Positions 6,501-11,328 of a stretch of 11,328 bases of DNA are shown one piece after another. The DNA comes from Verrucomicrobiota bacterium (GTDB lineage Bacteria > Verrucomicrobiota > Kiritimatiellia > CAIQIC01 > Lenti-01): positions 1-11,328 of the forward strand of contig JAKLIL010000030.1 of the NCBI GenBank assembly GCA_022709625.1, read 5' to 3'. The notes under the pieces are model-generated. The model was given only the letters and a program-made list of their open reading frames with translations, had not been told where the DNA came from and did no database searches. The translations under genes and the position numbers were made by a program. The stretch's first letter is position 1. Every line of letters starts with the position of its first letter.

Positions 6501-6887
6501 CTATTCGTCGTCTTCCGGAATCAGCGCTTCGTAGGAGTCGGCTTCCAGCAGCTGCGCGAAATCCTCCGGATGGTCGGGCTTCATCTTGAACAGCCAGCCC
6601 CGGTCGAACGGTTCCTGGTTCACCAGCTCCGGCTGTTCCAGCAGGGCTTCGTTCACCTCGACCACGGTGCCGGCCAGCGGCGCGAACACGTCGTTGGCCG
6701 CCTGCGCGGATTCCACGACCGCGATCTCCTCCTCGGCCTCCACGTGCCCGTCCTTTTCCGGCAGTTCCACGTAGGTCAATTCGCCCATCTGTTCCTGCGC
6801 GTAGTCGGTGAGGCCCACCACCAGCAGCGCCCCCTCGGGGCGCACCCAGCAATGGGTGCGGGAAAACCGGATTTCGTTCGACGCCAT
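6501..6887 (-). CDS. gcvH: GcvH-like H-protein lacking the lipoyl-attachment lysine
   Basis: A 128-aa protein of the glycine-cleavage H-protein family, normally the lipoylated carrier that shuttles the aminomethyl group between GcvP, GcvT and Lpd. Family motifs are clear: THCWVR (11-16, usually HEWVR), VGLTDYAQEQMGEL (24-37), VELPEKDG (40-47), VFAPLAGTVVEVNEAL (67-82), PELVNQEPF (86-94) and GWLFKM (96-101). The lipoyl motif, usually ESVKAASD, reads ESAQAAND (59-66): the attachment lysine is glutamine 62, codon CAG at 6702-6704 on the minus strand. By established chemistry such a protein cannot be lipoylated. The ORF is intact, with strong domain conservation, an AGGAGA Shine-Dalgarno (6892-6897) 4 nt before the ATG and a candidate promoter, so it does not look like a decaying pseudogene. 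No gcvT, gcvP, lipA or lplA is nearby. It is either a repurposed, non-carrier paralogue or a recently inactivated copy. Confidence 0.93.
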   Translation of the reverse strand: MASNEIRFSRTHCWVRPEGALLVVGLTDYAQEQMGELTYVELPEKDGHVEAEEEIAVVESAQAANDVFAPLAGTVVEVNEALLEQPELVNQEPFDRGWLFKMKPDHPEDFAQLLEADSYEALIPEDDE

Positions 6888-6914
6888 GATGTCTCCTGAG
6901 TCTGGAATGCCCCG

Positions 6915-6943
6915 CTTGTACCGTCCGGCTCCGCGGGGATCAA
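6915..6943 (-). promoter_or_regulatory. Candidate sigma-70-type promoter of gcvH
   Basis: On the minus strand TTGATC (6938-6943, -35) and TACAAG (6915-6920, -10) are separated by exactly 17 nt, each matching 4 of 6 consensus positions. They lie about 28 bases upstream of the start codon, leaving a short leader that contains the AGGAGA ribosome-binding site at 6892-6897. This suggests gcvH is transcribed separately from the pilus operon upstream. Not experimentally known. Confidence 0.45.
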
Positions 6944-6979
6944 GCCTTCATTTCGCGGGAAGCGGCGGCGCAAACGGCA

Positions 6980-7001
6980 GCGCCCGGCCGAGGCCGGGCG
7001 C
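6980..7001 (-). terminator. GC-rich hairpin downstream of pilC, probable transcription terminator
   Basis: GCGCCCGGCC-GA-GGCCGGGCGC is a perfect 10-bp inverted repeat with a 2-base centre (effectively a 9-bp stem with a CGAG or CTCG loop), starting 28 bases after the pilC stop. A long T-tract is absent; the minus strand reads TGCCGTTTGC after the stem. Its position between the pilus operon and the gcvH promoter fits a terminator of a GC-rich genome, or an mRNA 3'-end stabiliser. Confidence 0.55.
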
Positions 7002-7029
7002 CGGCGCGGGAGCGGGCCGGAACGGCCGC

Positions 7030-8298
7030 TCAACCGCTCAGGCCGCCGATGATCGAGACCAGCGGCATGAAAAGCGCGATCACGATGGTGCCGACCACCA
7101 CGGCGAGGAAAATGATCAGCAGCGGCTCGATGATCGAAGTCATCGCCGCAACGGCGTTGTCCACGTCGTCGTCGTACGAATCGGCGATCTTCATGAGCAT
7201 GTCCGGCAGCGCGCCGGTTTCCTCGCCGACTTCCACCATGCTCACCACCATCGGCGGAAACGCCTTCGAGGAGGCGATGGGCGGCGCCATGTTTTCGCCT
7301 TCCTTCACCGCGTCGTGGATGACGCCCACCGCGCGGGCGATGACTTCGTTGCCCACCGTTTCCTTGACGATGTTGAGCGCCTGCAGCACCGGCACGCCGG
7401 CGGACATCAGCGTGCCCAGCGTGCGGGTGAAGCGCGAGATTGAATTCTTGCTGACCAGGGCGCCGAACACCGGCGCGTGCAGCTTGAATTGGTCCAGCGC
7501 CAGGCGCCCGGGCGGGGTTTTGGCCGCCACCTTGATGAGCATGGCCAGGACGACGAGCGCGGCCAGCACGATCGGAAAGCGGTGCACCATCGTAGCGCTC
7601 GCGGCCATGACGAACTGGGTAATCATCGGCATCCCGCGGCCGCCCATCAGGTCGCCGAAAATATCCGCGAATTTCGGCACGATGTAGGTCATCAGGAAAG
7701 TCAGGATCGAGAGCGCCATGATCAGCACGACGATCGGATAGGTCATCGCGCTTTTGACCTTGCCCTTGATCTTCTGGGCCTTCTCCTGGAACTCGGCCAG
7801 GCGGGCCAGCACCACGTCCAGCACGCCGCCGATCTCGCCGGCTTTCACCATGTTGACGAACAGCCGGTCGAAGATCTTCGGATGCGCCGCCAGCGCTTCC
7901 GCGAAGGTGCTGCCCGACTCGATGCTTTCGGCCATTTGGATCACCGCGCTGCGCAAGGCGGGATTCTTCTCCTGCCGCTGGAGCACGCGCAGGGCCCGCA
8001 TCAGCGGCAATCCGGCGTTCACGAGCGTGGACAGCTGGCGGGTGAAACCGGTGAGTTGTTTCGCCTTGACGCCGCCCTGCAGGAACTTGGGCAGCTTGAG
8101 CTCCATGCTCAGCGCGCCCTTGGACTTGCCCGCCGATTTCGCGGGCTTGCCGCCGCCGCCGGCCAACTCCTCGATCTTGGTCGGGAAAAACTGCTTTTCC
8201 CGGATGCGCGCCACGGCCGTCGTCTGGCTGTCGGCCTCGATTTCCCCGTGGACTTCCTTGCCCTTGGAATCCAGGGCCGTGAATTTGAACCGCGCCAT
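7030..8298 (-). CDS. pilC: Type IV pilus / type II secretion inner-membrane platform protein PilC/GspF
   Basis: Polytopic inner-membrane protein (422 aa) around which the PilB and PilT ATPases turn to assemble or retract pilus or pseudopilus fibres. It has a cytoplasmic N-terminal segment (1-45, FKFTALDSKGKEVHGEIEA), a Gly/Lys/Ser linker (46-64) and two T2SSF repeats (about 84-207 and 286-409). Each repeat has the RQLSTLVNAGLPL / TRTLGTLMSAGVPV signature and ends in membrane helices (about 186-207, with 386-414 at the end); another helix lies near 241-258. The start at 8298 is supported by a GGGAGAAG Shine-Dalgarno 5 nt upstream and by homology beginning there; the frame is open upstream to 8568 only within pilB. 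It lies 50 bp after pilB, last in the operon. PilC and GspF cannot be separated from this protein alone; pilT nearby favours a type IV pilus. Confidence 0.95.
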   Translation of the reverse strand: MARFKFTALDSKGKEVHGEIEADSQTTAVARIREKQFFPTKIEELAGGGGKPAKSAGKSKGALSMELKLPKFLQGGVKAKQLTGFTRQLSTLVNAGLPLMRALRVLQRQEKNPALRSAVIQMAESIESGSTFAEALAAHPKIFDRLFVNMVKAGEIGGVLDVVLARLAEFQEKAQKIKGKVKSAMTYPIVVLIMALSILTFLMTYIVPKFADIFGDLMGGRGMPMITQFVMAASATMVHRFPIVLAALVVLAMLIKVAAKTPPGRLALDQFKLHAPVFGALVSKNSISRFTRTLGTLMSAGVPVLQALNIVKETVGNEVIARAVGVIHDAVKEGENMAPPIASSKAFPPMVVSMVEVGEETGALPDMLMKIADSYDDDVDNAVAAMTSIIEPLLIIFLAVVVGTIVIALFMPLVSIIGGLSG

Positions 8299-8348
8299 GT
8301 TCGCTTCTCCCTTGCTGGTCGCCTGTCCCGCCGCCGCGTACGCCGGCC

Positions 8349-10055
8349 TCAGGTATACTTCAAAATCTCTTCCACGGTCGTATAGCCGTCCAGAATGCAG
8401 CGGATGCCGTCTTCGCGCAGGGTGCGCATGCCCAGTTCCACCGCCTTGTCGCGGATCACCAGGGTCGGTTTCTGGCGGTTGATCAGGTCCCGGATCGGAT
8501 CCTTCACCCGCAGGTATTCGTAGATGCCCCGCCGGCCTTTGTAGCCCGTTTGGTTGCAATAGGAGCAACCGGCGCCGTAGTAGAACGGGCGGCCGCCGAC
8601 CTGTTTTTCCGTCATGCCCAGCTGCTGCAGCAGTTCCGGCGGCGGCGTATACTGGGTCTTGCAGTTGTTGCAGATGGTGCGCACCAGGCGCTGGCCCAGC
8701 ACCGCCTCCAGGGTCGAGGCGATCAGGAAGGGCTCCACGCCCATGTCGATCAGGCGCGTAATCGCGCCCGCGGCGTCGTTGGTGTGGAGGGTGCTGAACA
8801 CCAGATGGCCGGTGAGCGAGGCCTGGATCGCGATTTCCGAGGTTTCGATGTCGCGGATTTCGCCGACCATGATGATGTCCGGATCCTGGCGGAGGAACGC
8901 GCGCAGCACCCGGGCGAAGGTCACGCCGATCGCCTCGTGGATCGGCACCTGCACGATGCCGTCGATCTCGTACTCCACGGGTTCCTCGGCCGTCAGCAGC
9001 TTGTTCTCGACCGTGTTCAGGCGGCGCAGCGCCGAATACAGGGTGGTTGTCTTGCCGGACCCGGTCGGCCCCGTCACGACGACGATGCCGTTGGGCTTGT
9101 CGATGTCCTCGCCGAAATACTGGTAGACGTCGTCGGGCATGCCGATGTTCTCGAGGTCGAGCGACACCACGCTGCGGTCCAGCACGCGCAGCACCACGCT
9201 CTCGCCGAACTGCGTCGGCAGGGTGGACACGCGGAAGTCGATCATGCGCCCCGCCACGGGCAACTGGATGCGGCCGTCCTGCGGCACGCGCCGCTCCGCG
9301 ATGTTCAGCCCCGAAATCACCTTCAGGCGCGACGTGACCGGCAGCGCCAGATGCCGGGGCGGCGGCGCCATTTCATAGAGCGCGCCATCCACCCGGTAGC
9401 GGATCTTGAACTCGTTTTCGAACGGCTCGAAATGGATGTCGCTGGCCCGGTCCTGCACCGCCTGGTAGAGCACCAGGTTGACGAAGCGCACCACCGGCCG
9501 CGAGTTCGCCGCGGCCTCCACGGACGCGAGGTCTTCGGACCGCGCGCCGCTCTCCAGCAGGTCGCCGGCCCCTTCCAGTTCGCTCTCGAGGCTGGAGAGC
9601 ATGTCCTTCATGCTCTCGTCCTCCGTGCCGTAGTAGCGGGTGATCGCGGTGGCGATGGCCTCGGACGAGGCCACCGCGAACTGGATGTCCTTCGACAGGA
9701 CGAACCGGATTTCGTCGCTCGTTTCGGGGCCGACCAGATCCGCCACGGCCAGCGTGACGGCATTGCCGTCCGCGGCCACCGGCATGATGCTGTACATGCG
9801 CGCCACGCTGCCCGGCACCGCCTGCAGCGTCGTGGCCGGAATGCTCATGTGCTCCAGATCCACCCGTTCGGCGCCGAGCAGTTGCGCCACGAGTTCCAGC
9901 CCCTGGTCTTCGGTGATCAGGCCCATTTCCTTCGCGATTTCCCGCGTCGGCTTGCCGGTGCGCTCGTGCTCGTCCACCACTTCCGCGGCCTGCGCCTCGT
10001 CCACCAGTCCCGCCCGGACCAGTTCTTCGAGAAAAACGTCGCTGTATTTCGCCAT
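8349..10055 (-). CDS. pilB: PilB/GspE-type assembly ATPase
   Basis: Hexameric cytoplasmic ATPase (568 aa) powering extension of type IV pili or type II secretion pseudopili. Domains: an N-terminal MshEN/T2SSE_N domain (about 1-145), an acidic linker (145-180), the N2 region (about 185-310, with SDIHFEP 205-211), then the RecA-like motor: Walker A GPTGSGKT (329-336), acidic Asp box AEEPVEYE (356-363), Walker B DPDIIMVGE (391-399) and His box TGHLVFSTLHT (415-425). The tetracysteine zinc site characteristic of PilB/GspE is complete: C462, C465, C497, C500. The start at 10055 fits the domain beginning and leaves a 13-bp gap after pilT; upstream open frame to 10157 lies inside pilT. The Shine-Dalgarno is weak (GGGG about 9 nt upstream). 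It is the second PilB/GspE-type gene in the operon; the other is cut off at the right edge. Confidence 0.96.
   Translation of the reverse strand: MAKYSDVFLEELVRAGLVDEAQAAEVVDEHERTGKPTREIAKEMGLITEDQGLELVAQLLGAERVDLEHMSIPATTLQAVPGSVARMYSIMPVAADGNAVTLAVADLVGPETSDEIRFVLSKDIQFAVASSEAIATAITRYYGTEDESMKDMLSSLESELEGAGDLLESGARSEDLASVEAAANSRPVVRFVNLVLYQAVQDRASDIHFEPFENEFKIRYRVDGALYEMAPPPRHLALPVTSRLKVISGLNIAERRVPQDGRIQLPVAGRMIDFRVSTLPTQFGESVVLRVLDRSVVSLDLENIGMPDDVYQYFGEDIDKPNGIVVVTGPTGSGKTTTLYSALRRLNTVENKLLTAEEPVEYEIDGIVQVPIHEAIGVTFARVLRAFLRQDPDIIMVGEIRDIETSEIAIQASLTGHLVFSTLHTNDAAGAITRLIDMGVEPFLIASTLEAVLGQRLVRTICNNCKTQYTPPPELLQQLGMTEKQVGGRPFYYGAGCSYCNQTGYKGRRGIYEYLRVKDPIRDLINRQKPTLVIRDKAVELGMRTLREDGIRCILDGYTTVEEILKYT
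8406..8435 (-). repeat. 30-bp near-identical segment shared with the second PilB/GspE gene (copy 1)
   Basis: This segment within pilB matches 11229-11258 at 29 of 30 positions (the difference is at 8412, T versus C on the plus strand). It encodes the ELGMRTLREDG stretch in both ATPases. It marks paralogy of the two PilB/GspE-type genes, either through constrained protein sequence or through gene conversion. Confidence 0.8.
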
Positions 10056-10068
10056 CGTTCTGCCCCGC

Positions 10069-11157
10069 CTATTGCCGCGTGCCGCGGACGTGCTGCATGA
10101 TTTCTTCCTGGTCCTGGGCCTTGCTGAGCATCTCGTCCTTGGAAATCGCGCCGGCATGCCACAGGTCGAGCAGATGCGCGTCCAGCGTCTGCATGCCCCA
10201 TTTCGCCCCGGTCTGCAGATCCGAGGCGATCTGGTGGGTCTTGCCTTCGCGGATCAGCGCGCGGATCGACGGGGTCGCGATCATGATCTCGAAGGCCGCC
10301 ACGCGGCCGGGCTTGTCCAGCCGGGGCATGAGGATTTGCGATATCACCGCCACGATGCTGGTCGAGAGCTGGGTGCGGATCTGCTCCTGCTGGTTCACCG
10401 GAAAGGCGTCCACGATGCGGTCCACGGTGCGAACCGCGCCCGTGGTATGCAAGGTTGCAAACACCAGGTGGCCGGTTTCCGCCGCCGTGATGGCGGCTTC
10501 CATCGTCTCCAGATCGCGCATTTCGCCCACCAGGATCACGTCCGGATCCTGGCGCAGGGCCCGCCGCAAGGCTTCCTTGAAACTGGGCACGTCCGCCCCG
10601 ATTTCCCGCTGGGTCACCACCGATTTGCTGTGCGCGTGGAAATATTCGATCGGATCCTCGATGGTGATGACGTGGCAGTCGCGCTCGTGGTTGATGATGT
10701 TCAGCATGCTCGCCAAGGTGGTCGTCTTGCCCGACCCCGTCGGCCCCGTCACGAGAATCAAGCCCCGCGGCCGGAACAGCAGTTCCTTGATCTGGGCCGG
10801 CAGTCCCAATTCCGCCAGCGTCAGCATCTTGGTCGGAATCTGGCGCAGCACGATGCCCACATGCCCTTTTTGGCGGAAAATGCTCACGCGAAAGCGGGCC
10901 AGGTCGCCAAAGCTGAAGCCGAAATCCGAACCGCCCCCGGTTTCAAGATGCTGGATGTGGTTTTCGGGGGCGAAACTGCGCATCAGCCGCTCGGTGTCTT
11001 CCGGCCCGAGCGGTTCGGAATCCAGCGGAGCCAGCGCCCCGTGGATGCGCAGCGTCGGCGGCAACCCGACCGCCAAATGCAGGTCCGAAGCCCCCTCATG
11101 GACCGCCAATTCCAACAGTTCGCCGATCTGGATTTGCGAGGCTTTGTGCGTGCTCAT
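10069..11157 (-). CDS. pilT: Type IV pilus retraction ATPase PilT
   Basis: Hexameric ATPase (362 aa) that depolymerises type IV pili, driving twitching motility, adhesion and DNA uptake. The length is typical of PilT and there is no MshEN domain or tetracysteine site, unlike its two neighbours. Visible motifs: SDLHLAVGLPPTLRIHG (24-40), Walker A GPTGSGKT (138-145), Asp box IEDPIEY (166-172), Walker B DPDVILVGEMRD (204-215), His box TGHLVFATLHT (228-238), and SIRALIREGKTHQI (297-310), close to the AIRNLIRE signature required for retraction in PilT. The C-terminus has a GMQTLDAHLLDL segment (321-332), also typical. The ATG at 11155-11157 overlaps the stop of the upstream ATPase gene by one base (TGATG), and GGGAGA lies upstream in that gene's last codons. 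Confidence 0.97.
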   Translation of the reverse strand: MSTHKASQIQIGELLELAVHEGASDLHLAVGLPPTLRIHGALAPLDSEPLGPEDTERLMRSFAPENHIQHLETGGGSDFGFSFGDLARFRVSIFRQKGHVGIVLRQIPTKMLTLAELGLPAQIKELLFRPRGLILVTGPTGSGKTTTLASMLNIINHERDCHVITIEDPIEYFHAHSKSVVTQREIGADVPSFKEALRRALRQDPDVILVGEMRDLETMEAAITAAETGHLVFATLHTTGAVRTVDRIVDAFPVNQQEQIRTQLSTSIVAVISQILMPRLDKPGRVAAFEIMIATPSIRALIREGKTHQIASDLQTGAKWGMQTLDAHLLDLWHAGAISKDEMLSKAQDQEEIMQHVRGTRQ

Positions 11158-11328
11158 CAGGCCGTGTCTCCCATCGTCACCCGCAGGACCTCCTCCACGG
11201 TGGTCAGGCCGGCCACCACCTTGCGCAAGCCGTCCTCGCGCAGGGTGCGCATGCCCAGCTCGCGGGCCTTCAACCGCAGTTCGGCCGAAGCCACCTGCTC
11301 GAAAATGAGGTTCCGCACCTGGTCGTCG
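11157..11328 (-). CDS. C-terminal end of a second PilB/GspE-type ATPase (5' part outside window)
   Basis: The last 56 codons and stop of a gene that enters from the right edge. The encoded tail (ELGMRTLREDGLRKVVAG, then LTTVEEVLRVT) aligns directly with the end of the PilB/GspE-type ATPase at 8349-10055 (ELGMRTLREDGIRCILDG, then YTTVEEILKYT), and has six further residues (MGDTA preceded by T) after the shared end. It is therefore a paralogue of that ATPase and not of PilT, whose C-terminus is different. Its TGA shares one base with the pilT start codon. Motor motifs and zinc cysteines lie outside the window, so catalytic competence cannot be judged. Confidence 0.88.
   Translation of the reverse strand, partial: DDQVRNLIFEQVASAELRLKARELGMRTLREDGLRKVVAGLTTVEEVLRVTMGDTA
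11229..11258 (-). repeat. 30-bp near-identical segment shared with pilB (copy 2)
   Basis: Matches 8406-8435 at 29 of 30 positions, in the corresponding codons of the partial PilB/GspE-type gene. The two copies are about 2.8 kb apart in direct orientation, flanking pilT and most of pilB. Confidence 0.8.

Noticed and set aside
8550..10100. A 516-codon open frame on the plus strand, antisense to pilB, and a similar one at 7477-8385 antisense to pilC
   Set aside because: Same shadow-frame composition (His/Arg/Asp-rich), no family resemblance, and the opposite strand carries complete, well-conserved motor and platform proteins.

Overview
This is a GC-rich, gene-dense bacterial window of 11,328 bases with ten recognisable genes plus one small unrecognised membrane ORF. 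The best taxonomic clue is the gene at 6044-6463, which reads as a member of the uncharacterised Minf_1886 family, known mainly from Planctomycetes and Verrucomicrobia. Together with a Gram-negative type IV pilus/type II secretion motor cluster and an McsA-McsB-ClpC protein-arginine-kinase module, it suggests a PVC-superphylum bacterium (Verrucomicrobia, Lentisphaerae or Kiritimatiellae-like). This is an inference from gene content; no rRNA or other phylogenetic marker is present.

Layout. Positions 1-5328 hold a leftward operon transcribed as mcsA, mcsB, clpC, cysS (cysS runs off the left edge). All three junctions are identical ATGA overlaps, so the four genes are probably translationally coupled. 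McsB (with activator McsA) phosphorylates arginines on damaged proteins, and ClpC reads that mark and unfolds substrates for ClpP. The Firmicute repressor gene ctsR is not in the window, and cysS sits as the fourth gene. Positions 5329-5434 are a 106-bp divergent intergenic region.

Positions 5435-6463 are a compact rightward trio: a 62-residue single-span membrane protein (ATGA overlap), a HIT-family nucleotide hydrolase, and, 4 bp later, the Minf_1886-family protein. It converges on gcvH (6501-6887, leftward), which has its own plausible promoter and Shine-Dalgarno. The encoded H-protein-like polypeptide has the correct fold motifs, but glutamine replaces the lipoyl-attachment lysine. It therefore cannot act as a normal glycine-cleavage carrier. 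This is the most striking observation in the window.

Positions 7030-11328 hold a leftward type IV pilus/type II secretion motor operon: the 3' end of a PilB/GspE-type ATPase, pilT (retraction ATPase, 1-base stop/start overlap), a full pilB/gspE-type assembly ATPase, and pilC/gspF (inner-membrane platform). A strong GC-rich hairpin follows pilC. Three hexameric ATPase genes in a row, two of them PilB/GspE type, imply two machines or two extension motors sharing one platform protein. No pilin, secretin or alignment-complex genes are in view.

No RNA genes, CRISPR arrays, insertion sequences or prophage genes were seen. Long open frames antisense to clpC, mcsB and pilB are artefacts of high GC content.
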